DNA from: Elephas maximus indicus
Taxonomy: Eukaryota > Chordata > Mammalia > Proboscidea > Elephantidae
Assembly: GCF_024166365.1 (NCBI RefSeq)
Contig: NC_064835.1
Coordinates: 61,670,607 to 61,734,606, forward strand
Direction of reading: 5' to 3'
DNA: 64,000 nucleotides
In this document: piece by piece, positions 21,771 through 34,300 of the stretch
Position numbering within the stretch: position 1 is the stretch's first letter
Layout of the letters: each line of letters starts with the position of its first letter
Position numbers and translations under genes: made by a program
Notes under the pieces: model-generated
Told to the model about the DNA's origin: nothing
Seen by the model: the letters and a program-made list of their open reading frames with translations, nothing else
Database searches by the model: none

Positions 21771-21820
21771 GTTTATTGTTTTGTTTGCCATTTTGCTATA
21801 CATATATGTACATCCATAGA

Positions 21821-21978
21821 GGGCCCTGGTGGCACAGTGGTTAAGCATCTGGCTGCTAACCAAAAGTTCAGCAGGTCGAATCCATCAGCCACTCCTTGGA
21901 AACCCTGTGGGGCAGCTCTACCCTTTTCTATAGCATCTCTATGAGTCAGAATTGACTCTTGGCAATAGGTTTGGTTAT
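21821..21978 (+). repeat. AfroSINE, short form
   Basis: Head and body intact; tail runs into ATAC microsatellite. Confidence 0.87.
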
Positions 21979-22166
21979 ATACATACATACACCATACATA
22001 CATATATGTATTACCATTTCCCACTCAAGAACACACTTTCAAAGAAGGCTGCCCTCCAGTGAGGGAAGCACAGGACACACCTAGATAACAGGTTTTCATC
22101 AGTATCCTGGTTCCTGCCTGATCCATTCCCCCACTGATGGCATTTACAAGGCTTCACTCTTCTATT

Positions 22167-22325
22167 GGAAGCCCTGGTAGCGTAATGGTTAAGTGTTACA
22201 GCTGCTAACCAAAAGGTTGGCAGTTCAAATCCACTAGGTGCTCCTTGGAAATTCCGAGGGACAGTTCTACTCTGTCCTATAGGGTGCCTATGAGTCGGAA
22301 TCAACCTGATAGCAACAGATTTGAG
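22167..22325 (+). repeat. AfroSINE, short form
   Basis: Copy with ggtagcgtaatggttaag head. Confidence 0.87.
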
Positions 22326-22339
22326 TAGCAGGACTCCTC

Positions 22340-23245
22340 CCGGTTCTATCCTGGCATCTCTTCAGTCTCTACCTTCCGCTTGGCTATTTCATCCACTGCC
22401 ATGGCTACAGATATCTACGTGCTGATAGCTCTCAAGTTTATCTCCACTCTGAGCCTCTTCTCCGAGCTCCAGATCTATATGTACAGTCTGACATTTCGGT
22501 GTCAACATCCAAAACATGCTCCTGACTTAACCTCAAAGCTGCTTTTCCTTCTGTTCTCTTCTATCTCAGCAAATGGAAACAACAGTGATCAGTTGCTTGT
22601 GTCAGAAACAGGAGTCAGCCTTGACTCCCACATCCAGCCCTTCATTGAGACCTGTATATTCTTCTTACAAAATATATCTCAATTCCGTGTACTTTTTGTA
22701 CATTGTACATTGACCTAGTCCAGGTCAACCCCATTTCCTGCCCAGACAACTACACTAGCCTCTTATCTGTTTCAGCTTTTCAGATTATCCATCTCCTGAA
22801 AACCTTTCAAAAGCTGGTCACCAAGCTTTAAAATAAGATCCACAATCCTTGGTGGCTGGCTTTGTCTCCCTTCGTTTTCCTCCTTGACTACCTCACACTC
22901 TTCATACTGGCTTCTTTCAGTTCCTTGATCCAGGCAGGCTCTTACTTGCCTCAAAGCCTTTGCACAGGCTCTTTACTCTGAACGGACTTTCTTCCTCCTC
23001 TTTACATTGAGCTAACTCATCCTCTGGTGGCTCGGCTTAAGTCGCATTTCCTCAGAGGGCTGTTCCTGCCTCCCCAGTCTATAAATTAGGTGCTTTTTCT
23101 CACAGAATGTGCTTTTCCTCATAGCAATTACCACAACTTGTAATTATAGATCTATTTGTGTGATTATTTGATTAATATCTATCTTCATCTAAATGTAAGC
23201 TCCATGAGAGCAGAAGCTATGTATTTTATTCACTGAGGTATATGG
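22340..23245 (+). mobile_element. Ancient LINE-derived sequence (L2-like)
   Basis: gcctcaaagcctttgcacag, catttcctcagagggctg and gtaagctccatgagagcag occur in the order seen in an old mammalian LINE 3' region. No open reading frame of note. Confidence 0.5.
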
Positions 23246-23279
23246 CTGACAAGTTTGACAGTGGACTTGAGATATTTTC

Positions 23280-23805
23280 CAAGTGGAAACTTCTACAGGA
23301 CTTCTTTCCTGAGCAAGCTTTCGGTAGGCACCAACATTGAGATTTCGCCTTCAGTCTTCTACCTGAATTCTGAGACAGGCAGGAACGGCAACTTTAGTGT
23401 CCCGGTGTCTCTTCTCACCCACTTGTGACAGAGGCTGGCTGGGAGGTGAAGGAGACCTGCCATGACTGAAGTGGGATTGTCCCCTCCTCTAGAAGGTTAT
23501 TATGATAAAGCTGGAGTTTTGCAAATGATGGGACAGGGTATTTACAAGGAATGAAAGTGTAAGGTTGCAAATCCTGCTGGGAGGGGAAACTGCACGATGA
23601 ATAGAAACTCAGAGAGGGGAGGGGAGAGGGTGTGGGGAGGTGCAGATGAGGCGGGGCTGGCAGCTTTATAATTTCTGCTTTTAGCATCTGTTGTGTCCAG
23701 ATGGTGTGCAGGAATCTCTCTTGAGCCAAGGAGGGAATAAAACTCCCCAGTCTTTGTACATTATAGACTGTGTCTGGTGGGGAACAAATTGCCCTGCAGC
23801 AATAT
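23280..23805 (+). mobile_element. Possible solo LTR
   Basis: A TATA-like tttataat near 23665 precedes ggaataaaactcccc near 23732, as in a retroviral R region. No terminal duplication was found. Confidence 0.3.
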
Positions 23806-23855
23806 CCACCTTTTTTTTCTTTTAAACACAAACCTCTGGGTTTTATCCCCAGCGG

Positions 23856-24025
23856 AAATTTCCTGGTGGCTTAATGGTTAAGAGCTATGGCTGCTAACCA
23901 AAAGGTCAGCAGTTCGAATCCACCAGGAGCTCCCTGGAAACCATACAGGGCAGTTCTACTCTGTCCTATAGGGATGCTCTGAGTCGGAATTCACTCAAGA
24001 GCAATGGGTTTGGTTTGGTTTTAGT
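23856..24025 (+). repeat. AfroSINE, short form
   Basis: gcagttcgaatccaccagga body; head altered to tttcctggtggcttaatgg. Confidence 0.88.
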
Positions 24026-24270
24026 CTTGACTGAGAAATAGTCTTACCTTTGACCCCTAAGTGGACTATATTGCTAACGTGGTTATCATATTTTTATGTC
24101 TTAGAATGAAAAAACAGTAAACTGCCTCATTAAAAATTTTAAAGTTGTTTTCATATTAAAATAATATTATTTTGGATGTGTTAGGTTAAATAAAATATAT
24201 TCTTAAAATTAATTCCACTTGGAATTTTGTTTTTGTTGATTTTTGCTTTTATTTCTTTTAAATTTATATT

Positions 24271-24337
24271 AAACCAAAAAAATCTGTTGCCATCGAGTTG
24301 ATTCCAACTCACAGTGACCCTATAGCGACCCTATACT
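24271..24337 (-). repeat. AfroSINE 3' fragment
   Basis: gttgccatcgagttgattcc with a small duplication of gaccctatagc. Confidence 0.7.
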
Positions 24338-24516
24338 AGAATATTTTAAATTACCTAAATGCCTCACATTATATTTCTATTGGACAGCACTGGTCTGAGT
24401 AAGTATGTACGAAAAACTGAAAATCTCATGTAAAAATTTCTCACAGAAAGCACGTGCATATCCAAGAATATACACATAAACGTACTTTCCAGTTTAAAAC
24501 ACTGCTCTATAGTAGC

Positions 24517-24749
24517 ACATTCTTTCTCCAGGAGAAATCCTGGTGGCACAATGGTTAAGTACTCGGCTGGAAAGGTTGGCAGTTGGAACCCACTAAGTGG
24601 CTCCACAGGAGAAAGACCTGGTGACCTGGTGATCTGCTCCCATAAAGATCACAGTCTTGAAAACAGTATGGGGCAGTTTTACTTTGTCGCATAGGGTCAC
24701 TATGAGTCTAAATGGAGTCAATGGCACCTAACCAACAACATTCTTTCTC
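24517..24749 (+). repeat. AfroSINE, long form, with target duplication
   Basis: ACATTCTTTCTC at 24517-24528 and 24738-24749 flanks a long-form copy. Confidence 0.88.
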
Positions 24750-25290
24750 AGAAGCCAAGGATACAGAACTAGCATAGGATTTACCTTGTGGCTCTCACTC
24801 CAGGCTCCTAGTGCTATAATATCCCCGTGGTTTTCCCACATGGCTCCTTGTAGAACTGGTTTTAGGAAGGATCCAGGCACCTCCGCCCTTCCCAAGAAAT
24901 ATGCACTCCATTTCTGGTAATTCCACTGCCATCTGAGCAAAGATGGTTCTCCACTGGGAAACCTGGAAACCTGAGAAAGATAAAGGCCAAAAAAAAGTGA
25001 ATGCCCATAGTCTCTGAGCAAACACCTGCAACTAATTACTAGGCAACTCAAAAACTGCTGAAATGCAGGGATTACATCAGTTAAAAAATAGCCTAAAAAC
25101 TATTTAGCCAAATATGTAATCACATTCATTTAGCAAGTATTCGATGAATACTTACCCTGTACAAGGCCCCACACGAGGCACATGTAAAATATAAATAAGT
25201 CAAAGATTCCACTTTTAGAAAACTGGTCATCTAATAGAGTTGGTAAGACATGTCAAAATTTCTTACCTTTTAAACAGCAAATATTGCTTG
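24750..25290. other. Unassigned intergenic sequence
   Basis: No gene seen. The stretch gtattcgatgaatacttacc near 25138 is L2/MIR-like. Confidence 0.4.
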
Positions 25291-25299
25291 AGGATGTGT

Positions 25300-25497
25300 A
25301 TATTTCAGGCATTAAGTGCTTAATGTACCTTACCTCATTTAATCCTCACAACCCAATGAGATTACCTCCATTTTACACACCAGAAAACTGAGGCAAAATG
25401 TTATGAAAATATCCAAGGTCACATGTTATTAGGAAGCACTGGCAGGGTTCCAACTCAGACAGCTCCAGAGTCTGAGCTTTTAGCTACTATTGTACCT
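25300..25497 (-). repeat. MIR
   Basis: aatcctcacaacccaatgag, ttttacacaccagaaaactg and a long downstream match fit reverse-complement MIR. Confidence 0.72.
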
Positions 25498-25530
25498 TGC
25501 TTCCCCTTTCAAAAAAAAAAGGGTTAAAAA

Positions 25531-25711
25531 AGTATTTGCATAAAAAAAAAACGGTTGCCGTTGAATCAATTCCGACTCATAGCGACCCTATAGGACAGAG
25601 TAGAACTGCCCATAGGGTTTCCAAAGAGTGGCTGGGCGTATTCCAACTGCCGAACTTTTGGTTAGCAGCTGAACTCTTAACCGCTATGCCACCAGGGTTT
25701 CCAGTATTTGC
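25531..25711 (-). repeat. AfroSINE, short form, with target duplication
   Basis: AGTATTTGC at 25531-25539 and 25703-25711 flanks the copy. Confidence 0.88.
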
Positions 25712-25714
25712 TTA

Positions 25715-26830
25715 TTAGGGAAAAATCGGAATATGCAGAAAAGTAGAAAAGAATATAAATACATAAGCCCTCAAAGGCCTACTACCCAACACAATTGCTG
25801 TTTACCATGTAAATACTGCTTTTTAACTTGAACTATAATTATATATTGCAATAACGATACAGATAAAGCATTATCAAAGTTTGGAGGAAGGAAAGATGAC
25901 TTCCGGCTGGGTCCTGAAGGACAGGGTAGGATGTGGTTATTGGTCATCCCAGTCAGGAGGGATTATAAGCACAGGAGCGTGGACTCAAGTAGGTTTAAGG
26001 CTTAGTGGCAAACAGCAAGGCATTGTTTGCCAAGAGCACAGCCCTGGACAATGAAGCTAGAAAATAAGTTAAGGGCAGGTCATAAGAAGCCGAGAATTTA
26101 AGGAATTTTTTTTTCCTAAAATGAAATTACCTTTCATTTTGCTGATAATACTGTACTGATGACCATTTATTCCTGTGTCAATCTCCTCTATTAAACTGGA
26201 AATTCCTCAAAGGTGAAGTCTATGTCCACATTCATTTAACAATCATTTGTGAAGTAACTTCTTTGTGGTGGTACTGTGCTGAGCACTGGGGATGACAAAT
26301 GAACAAGATACGTCTCTGCCTCCAAGGAATTCACAGTCTAGTGGGAAACAAAGTATAAGACAGGTCGCATGGAAATAACAGGGTGGGTTTCTGTCACTTG
26401 CTACCAAAAGAAGCCTAACAGTTACCCACATCTGGCCACAGTTTCCTCCTTCTCTGTGTTCCCACTCCCACCTTATAGAAGAAGCCAGATTAAAGGGAGT
26501 AACAAAGAGGTTCTTGAAAAATAAAATCATTGTAATCAAATGAGGAGTCTGGCAGGATGGGTCAGATAGAACGGAAAGGCTGATGTTGAAGAAACTTCCA
26601 GTAAGATAAGGGCTGAAAAATGCCCATGGAATATTTTAAGATTCTGAGACACTGGTGGCCTTGGTGAGAAAAATTTTTGTGGGAGGGTGGGCAGGGTGAA
26701 GAATCTGGACTGATGTGTGTTGAGAACAGAAGGATGGTAATATCATGGAGACTGAAGACTCTTATTGGGTCAGAACCGCTTTTTGCATTGTTAGGTGGTC
26801 CTTTGGGGGCCTCGCGTAATGTTAAAGCAA
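25715..26830. other. Intergenic sequence with eroded old repeats
   Basis: The part at 26225-26350 (gtactgtgctgagcactggg, ggaattcacagtctagtggg) resembles L2/MIR-type elements. No gene supported. Confidence 0.45.
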
Positions 26831-26917
26831 GATTAAAAAAAAAATTGGTACGAAAGCCCAATGAGCACATGAAAAGATGCTCAACATCAAACCTACAATG
26901 TGATACCACTTCACACC

Positions 26918-26982
26918 TGCTGTTGCCATCAAGTGGATTCTGACTCATAGCTACCCCATGTGTCAGTAGAACTGTGCCAAAA
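26918..26982 (-). repeat. AfroSINE fragment in L1
   Basis: gttgccatcaagtggattct and gtagaactgtgcc only. Confidence 0.65.
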
Positions 26983-27418
26983 GACTCCAGTCAAAAAGAT
27001 AGACAATAACAAATGTTGGTGACAATGTGGAGCAGTTGGAGTCTTCACATATTGCTGGTGGAAATGCAAAAGGTTTATTCACTTTAGAAATAAATTTAGA
27101 CATAATTATCACTCCTAGGTCTATATCCAAGAGAAATGAACACACTGTCCACACAAAAACCTGTACAGCAATGTTCACAGCAGCATTTGTCATAATAGCC
27201 AAAAAATGGAAACAGCCTGACGGGCATCAACTGATGAGTGGTTAAACAAAATGTGGTATACCTCTACAGTGAAATATTATTCATCCATAAAAAGGAATGA
27301 AGTAGGAATATAGTTTACAACACAGACGGATCTTGAAACATTATGCTAAGTGAAAGAAATCAGACACAAAAGACTACATATTGTATGATTCCATTTATAC
27401 GAAATATCCAGACTAGGG

Positions 27419-27602
27419 GAAACCCTGGTGGCCTAGTGGTTAAGTGCTGCCGCTGACAACCAAGAGGTTGGCAGTTCAAATCCGCCAGGTGCTCCTTGGA
27501 AACTCTATGGGACAGTTCTACTCCGTCCTACAGGGTCGCTGTAGGGTCGCTATGAGTCGGAACCGACTCCCCGGCAGTGGGTTTGGGTTTTTTTTTGGTT
27601 TA
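27419..27602 (+). repeat. AfroSINE, short form, in L1
   Basis: A full copy with tagggtcgct repeated in its body. TATCCAGA-like sequence on both sides suggests the target duplication. Confidence 0.88.
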
Positions 27603-28115
27603 TCCAGATTAGGCAAATCCAGAGAAAAAGAAAGTAGACTACTGATTGCCAGGAGTTGTGGGAAGAGGGGAGAATGGAGAGTGACTGCTAATAGAGACGG
27701 GTCTTCTTTCTGGGGTGATGTAAATGTTCTAGAATTAGAGAGTGGCGATGGTTGCATAACTGTGAATATACCAAAAAAAAAAACCCTACCGAATTGTGCA
27801 CTTTAGAAGGATGGATTTTACAGCATGTGAATTACATCTTAATAAAAATAAATTAAATTTTAAAAATTGCAGGGATGGACAGCTCTCAGAGAGTCCCCCT
27901 ATACGACCTAGATAGTAAGGACCGAACCCAGCGCTACCTAACCGGTCCAAAGGCATGGCTGACCTCTCCTAAGCGGAACACCGCAGTAACCACCACCGGA
28001 GCAGGAGAGGAGGAAAGTCCCTGCCTGGAGGCTCCTGATTGGCTGAGCTCTAGGAGGGGCGTGGCTAAAGGATGCGTCTCGTCCTTACCGGCGGGCGGGG
28101 CGGGACAGGCCCTTA

Positions 28116-28125
28116 GCTCGCGAGA
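28116..28125. promoter_or_regulatory. CGCG element (BANP-type palindrome) in the MOB1A promoter
   Basis: GCTCGCGAGA matches the TCTCGCGAGA promoter palindrome at nine of ten bases. That palindrome is bound by BANP when unmethylated and marks many housekeeping CpG-island promoters. It lies about 220 bases upstream of the start codon. Confidence 0.5.
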
Positions 28126-28343
28126 TTTTGCTGGTTCCGCATTTGGGCTCGAAGAAGCGGGGGAGACGGGTGAGGTGGGCGCAGCGGGTTGCACCGGCTC
28201 GACCCCCGGCTCGGAGCAGCGGCCGCCCGGCTTCTGCTGTCCGCGGGCTAAGGAGCGTCGCTTCCTCTCGGTCCCTGCACCGACCCCGAGTTCCGTCTGC
28301 GGCGGGGGGCGGCGGCCCCTCCCCTCCCCTCTGAGGACCGAAG

Positions 28344-28357
28344 ATGAGCTTCCTCTT
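28344..28357 (+). CDS. MOB1A: MOB1A coding exon 1
   Basis: Only 14 coding bases (MSFL plus two bases of Phe5) precede a consensus gtgagt donor. The start has A at -3. I see no upstream ATG in the roughly 90 bases before it. It sits in the CpG island and is too short to be found as an ORF. Confidence 0.93.
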
Positions 28358-31300
28358 GTGAGTGGGGCCGGGCCGGGGGCGCCGGAGCCGAGGGCCCGGG
28401 TCGGGGAGGGCGCTGGGGATCTGGAGGCGAGGGCCGGGCCCTGTCCGGGCCCCGGGGTCGGGGTAGCCGGCCCTGGTTCTGCCCCTGCTCGGGGCCGCTG
28501 GGGGGCTGGGTCGTGGAGGGAGGCTGACGGAGGTGAAGGTCGAGGCAGAGGAAGCGGAGGGAGCAGGTTGGGGAGTCGAAAGGCCCCGAGGCCGGTAGCG
28601 CCTCCAAACTTTTCCGCCCGAGCGCTCCTGGGGGCGGAGAGACCATCGAAGGCGGAGCCCCGGGCCGCGCCACGGGCTTCATGTTTCTTTCCAGTTTCAG
28701 AAAACATTCCATGCTAACTTAGATTTTTCTCCATTATGTATCCGGTTTTATTATTGTCGGTATTTGAAATTACCCCTACGGAAAAGTGCCGGCTCCGGAA
28801 AATGTGGAGAAGCGTGGACTTAAAATGCAGGCCTTGCAGCCAGACCGAGCTGTCCGGTTCTGGTTCTGCCCCCTTACTGACTTAGTGACTTTGGATAAGT
28901 TAACTAACTTCTTTTTTCCTTGGTAGAAACTCACTTTAGGGATACTGGCCCAGATGAGGTTAAAATGGAAAAGTATGTAAATTCTCTGATGATTCGTAAG
29001 CACAGAAAGGTTTGAGAAGCATTGCTTTGGCACCCAATTTTTTGTTCTGGGGACACTCTCTACGTTGTATTATTGTTTACGATATATGGTTAAATAAATA
29101 TCCATTTAGTTATGGACGTTAATTCACGTTCTTGTCATTTTTATTACGCAGTGTTTCATAAGAATACTATAAAAACCAAACCCCTTGCCGTTGAGTCGAT
29201 TCCGACTCATAGGGATCTTATAGGACAGAGTAGAACTGCCCCATAGGGTTTCCAGGGAGCTCTAAACCGCTGCGCCACCAGGGCTTCAAGATTACTATAC
29301 TAGCGTTTATTTAACCAGTTCTTTATTGTGAGAAATTTGGATTCTATTATTTTGCTATTATAAAATAGCACTCCTAAGACTACCTTTGTCCAAATTGCAT
29401 TTTCCCTCATTTGGGTTATTAAAGGCGTAGTTTCCAAAGTATGATTACCATGTCAAAGTGTGAATGATTTAGGTTTTAATTACAAATTTCCATGTTACTA
29501 GGACAGTAACTGCTCCCCACTGTCTTTTTCCTATGAGTTACTGTTAATGGTTTGTTCGTGGATATACCTATAAAAGTCATTCTTCTGAAGTGTACAATTC
29601 AGTGGTTTTTAATATATTCATAGAATTGTGCAGTCATCACCACTATCTAATTCTAGAACATTTCTCATCACCCCCCCCCCCAAAATCCCATACCCATTAG
29701 CATTTACTCTCCATTCCCCTGGAAGTAGACCACTAGTCTGCTCTCTGTTCCTATACCAAAAAAAAAAACCCAAACCCATTGCTGTTCAGTGGATTCCGAC
29801 TCATAGCAACCCCACAGGACAAAGTAGTACTGCCCCATGGAGTTTCCACGGAGCACCTGGTGGATTTGAACTGCTGGCCTTTTGGTTAGCAGCCTGAGCT
29901 CTTAACCACTATGCCACCAGGGATTTGCCTAACTGGCCATTTCCCGTCAGTGGCATCATATAATCATACAAAACACTTAGCATAATGTTTTCAAGGTTTG
30001 TCCAGGCGCTACTAGGAAACCCTGTGAGGCAGCTCTACTCTGTCCTCTAAGGTCACCTTGAGTCGGCATCTGGGATCTGTGTTGTAGCCTGTATCGGTAC
30101 TTCACTCTTTTTTATGGGTGAATAATATTCCATTGTATGGATATACCACATTTTGTTTATATCCATTCATCCGTTAATGGGTATTTGGGTTGTTCCTCCT
30201 TTTTGGCTATTGTGATTTAGGCTGCTGTAGACATTCACGTACAGGTGTTTGTGTGAACATGTGTTCATTTCTCTGGGGTATAGACCTGGGAGTGGAATTG
30301 CTAGGTCATATTGTAACTATGTTAATCTTTTGAGGAGCTGCCAAACTGTATTTCAAATTGAGTATACCATTTTACATTCCCATCAGCTATGTACGAGGGT
30401 CCCAATTTCTTCACATCCTCATCCACACTTGTTATATTGTCTTTTTTTATTAAAGCCATCATAAAACAAAAAACCAAACCCAGTGCCGTCGAGTCAATTC
30501 CAACTCATAGCGACCCTATAGGACAGAGTAGAACTGCCCCATAGAGTTTCCAAGGAGCACCTGGTAGATTCGAACTGCTGACCCTTTGGCTAGCAGCCTT
30601 AGCACTTAACCACTACGCCACCGGGGTTTCCAAAGCCATCATAGTGGGTGTGAAATGTTATTTCATGGTAGTTTTGATTTGCATTTTTCTAATGTCTAAT
30701 AATGTTGAGCATCTTTTCATGTGCCTATTGGCCATTTGTGTATCTTCTTAGGAGAAATGTCTTCAAATCCTTTGCCCATTAAAAAAAATGTACTGTATTT
30801 TTTTTGTAAACCTAAAACTCATCCAAAAAAAAATGCACTTTATTTTTTTTTTGGATAAGTTTTAGGTTAAAAAAAAAAATTGCACAGATAGTACAGAGAG
30901 TTCCCATAATATTCCCTCTCCCCTGAATACACAGTTTCTCCTGTTATTAATGACTTGCCTTTGTGTGGTACATTTGTTACAATTGATGAAGGAGTATCGC
31001 TACATTATTATTAACTAAACTCCGTAGTTTGGATTAGGTTCAGTCTTTGTGTTGTACAGTCCTCTGAGTTTTGACAAATGCATAATATCATGTATCCACC
31101 GTATAGTATCATGCTTACCAGTTTTGCTGCCCTTAAAATGTTCTGTGCTTCATTGTGCATCCTTCTCTCCCTCCCCAAGCCCCTGGCAACCACTGATCTT
31201 TTTATTGTCGATAGTCCGCCTTTTCTAGAATGTCATATTGTTGGAATCATACAGTACATAGCTTTTTCACTGGCTTCTCACTTAGCAATATGCATTTAAG

Positions 31301-34300
31301 GCTCGGCCATGTCTTTGAGTCTTGATAGCTCATTTCTTTTTTATTGCTGAATAATACTCCTTTGTATGGATGTACAAGAAGCCCTGGCGATGCAGTGGTT
31401 AAGCTCTTGGCTGCTACCAAAAGGTTGGCGATTCGAACCACCGGCAGCTCTGCGGGAGAAAGATGTAGCAGTCTCCTTTTGTAAAGATTACAGCCTTGGA
31501 AACCGTATGGGGCGGTTCTCCTCTGTCCTATAGGGTTGCTATGAGTCGAAACCGACTTGATGGCAATGGGTTTGGTTTGAATTTTTGATATGGATGTACC
31601 ATAGTTTGTCCACTCACCTATTTAATGGCGTTTGGTTGCTTCCAGTTTTGGGCAGTTATGAATAAAACTGCTGTAAACATTTGTGTGCAGGTTTTTTTGT
31701 GGACATAGGGTTTCAATTCATTTAAGTAAATACCTAGGAGTGAGTATGCTGTTGGTGAAGGAATAGACAAATAGATCACTGGAACAGAATAATGAGTCCA
31801 GAAATAGATCCATGTAAGTCCGGTCGACTGATCTTTGACAAAGGGTAAAGACAATTCAGTGGAGAAAGGATAGTCTTTTCAGCAGACGGTGCTGGAACAA
31901 GTAGACATCCACATGCAAAAAAATGGACCTAGACGCTGACTTTATATCTGTCACAGAAATTAACTCAAAATAGATCATAGACCTAAATATTAAACATAAA
32001 ACTGTACAACTTCCAGAAGATAACATAGGAGAAAATCCAGGTGACCTTGGGTTTGGCAATGAGTTTTTAAACACAACACCAAAAGCATGATCCATAAAAG
32101 AAAAAATTGATGTTAGACCTTATTAAAATTAAAAATTCTGCTCTGTGAAAGCTAAGAGAACGAAAAGACGAGCCACAGATGGGAGAAAATATTTACAAAA
32201 CGTGTCTGATAATACACTTGTGTCCAAAATATACAAAGCGCACTTAAAATTCAACAGTAAGAAAACCTTCCTTATGGATTGTGTGAGAGTGTTAGTATCA
32301 CCAAATATTTTGATATAGAAGACTGAATTTTTGAGCTCTGAGAACCTTGTTGTTATTAGGTGTTGTCGAGTCATTTCCAACTCATAGCGACCCAAATGAG
32401 ACAGAGTAGAACTGCCACGTAGTTTCCTAGGCTGTAACCTTCACACGAGCAGATTGCCAAGTCTTTGATCCATGGAGCAGCTGGGTGGGTTCTAACTGCC
32501 AGCCTTTCAGTGAGCAGCTGAGCACTTAACCATTGTGCCACCAGGGCTCCTTCATGAAAACCTGAAGGGTTATTTATTCCAATTCTCTACCTCCCTACCA
32601 ACACTATTTTCTGTAGGTGGAAATTGAGGCAAAAGGAGGTTTGGTTTCTCGGGCAGTCACAGAGTTAGTGGCAATCACGGAGTAGAATCCACGTTTCTTC
32701 TTCTTTTGGGTAAAATGCCCTTTTATATCAGACCGCTTCATGAGCCACAGTAGAATTGCCTTTTTAGTGAAATTGGGCTGCTCATCTTATTTTTATGTGC
32801 AGAAAAAAATTTAAAGCATTCTTTTATTGTGATCTTCATTTTCCCCCCTCATCCTGGCATTTTTCAGGGAGTACTTTATTTCATAGAACAGTTTTATGCC
32901 TAAAATTAACGCCATTCTTCTTCCCATCCTAAAAGTTGTTGTAATTTTCACCTAACAGCAGCAGCCGCTCTTCTAAAACATTCAAACCAAAGAAGAATAT
33001 CCCAGAAGGGTCTCATCAGTATGAACTCTTAAAACATGCAGAAGCAACCCTAGGAAGTGGGAATCTGAGACAAGCTGTTATGTTGCCAGAGGGAGAGGAC
33101 CTCAATGAATGGATTGCTGTTAACAGTAAGTTTTTAATAACACTCAGCTTTGCTGGTTATATAAAGATTTGCTTGTTTTTTTGTTTTTGTTAATGAACTT
33201 TCTCCTGTAGGTCTGACTGTTGTAATATAATAGATTATAAAGAAGCACATTAGTATGAATACGTGTGAAGCTTGTTCTCTTCAGAGTGGTTGATGGTGAC
33301 TTGTGTGGTTGAGTGGAGGGACCCTAGGAGAAATGATGGATACTTTGGGGTAATTTCTGAAGAGAATGTTAGGACTAGCTGAGTAAGGTCAAATGAAAGA
33401 TTGATGAATGATAAGATTCTATCTGTGGTGGACCGTGACTTTGTAGGGAATCCATCTGTGCCATTGTTCTTTCACCCCACTCCACTCCCAACAGCACTCA
33501 TCTGCCTCTGTATGAAAACGAGTCCTTTGCAGCCTAATCTAGGGTTGTTGTTTTGCTGCTGGTTAGTGCAGAGGCCTGCTAAAAAGAAAGTTAATTCGTT
33601 AAAAACTCTTTAATGGACATTTTAATACATACAAAAGTAGAGAGACTAGTATAATGAATTCCCATATGTATCCATTTATCTAGCTTCAACAATTACCAAT
33701 TCACGGCTTCTTTCGTGTCTCACCCTAATAATTTACAAACAAATCCTAGACATGCTGTTTTATCTGTAAATATTTCAGTATCTTTAAAAGACGAGAACCC
33801 CCTTTTAAAGATAATGAGAATACATCATGCCTTAACATTATCAGATATACAGCCAGTGTTCCTATTTCCTTGATTGTCCTGTAAATGTTTCTTTTTTATT
33901 TTATTTATGATTGGTTTAAATCAGGATCCAAACAAGTCCTATACATTATTTCTTGAATCTCTTTTAATTCATAGGTTTTCCCACATTGCAATCTTATTAC
34001 CTGGTTATTTCGTTGTTGTTATAGTTGGAGAAACATGGTCATTTGTTTTCCATGGTATGGGTTTTGCAGAAATTTATCCCCAAGGCATCTGTTATCATAT
34101 TCTGGTCCTCCTCATATTTCCTGTGACTGTTAGACCTAGAGCAGCACCGTTCAGTATGTGGGCATGTTCTCTGTCTGCACTCTGGCTAGTTAGCACTTCA
34201 AATGTGGCTAGTGTGACTGAATTAGAAATTAAATTTTAATTAATTTAAATATAAATAGCCATATATGGCTAGTGGCTCCTATGCTGGACAGGCAGATCTA

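Larger units (their letters stand above)
26840..27867 (+). mobile_element. L1 3' portion (end of ORF2 and 3' UTR)
   Basis: Degenerate ORF2 end (tacagcaatgttcacagcag, ataatagccaaaaaatggaa) leads to an A-rich end at 27867. Two SINE pieces lie in it. It stops about 100 bases before the MOB1A CpG island. Confidence 0.85.
27960..28690 (+). promoter_or_regulatory. MOB1A: MOB1A CpG island and presumed promoter
   Basis: GC-rich, CpG-dense sequence covers exon 1 and the start of intron 1. Visible elements are an inverted CCAAT box (ATTGGCTG near 28039), GC boxes at about 28091-28105 and a GCTCGCGAGA site at about 28116-28125. No TATA box is evident, as is usual for housekeeping genes. The island begins about 100 bases after the end of an L1. 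Confidence 0.75.
29570..30783 (-). mobile_element. L1 3' portion, antisense to MOB1A
   Basis: Complement of ORF2 end: ttccattgtatggatatacc, gagtggaattgctaggtcat, tttgatttgcatttttctaa. Three SINE pieces interrupt it. Confidence 0.85.

Noticed and set aside
27875-28717. 280-codon plus frame and 257-codon minus frame over the MOB1A promoter
   Set aside because: They run across the CpG island through MOB1A exon 1 and its donor in another frame, are Gly/Pro/Ala/Arg-rich, and show no domain. They are GC by-products.
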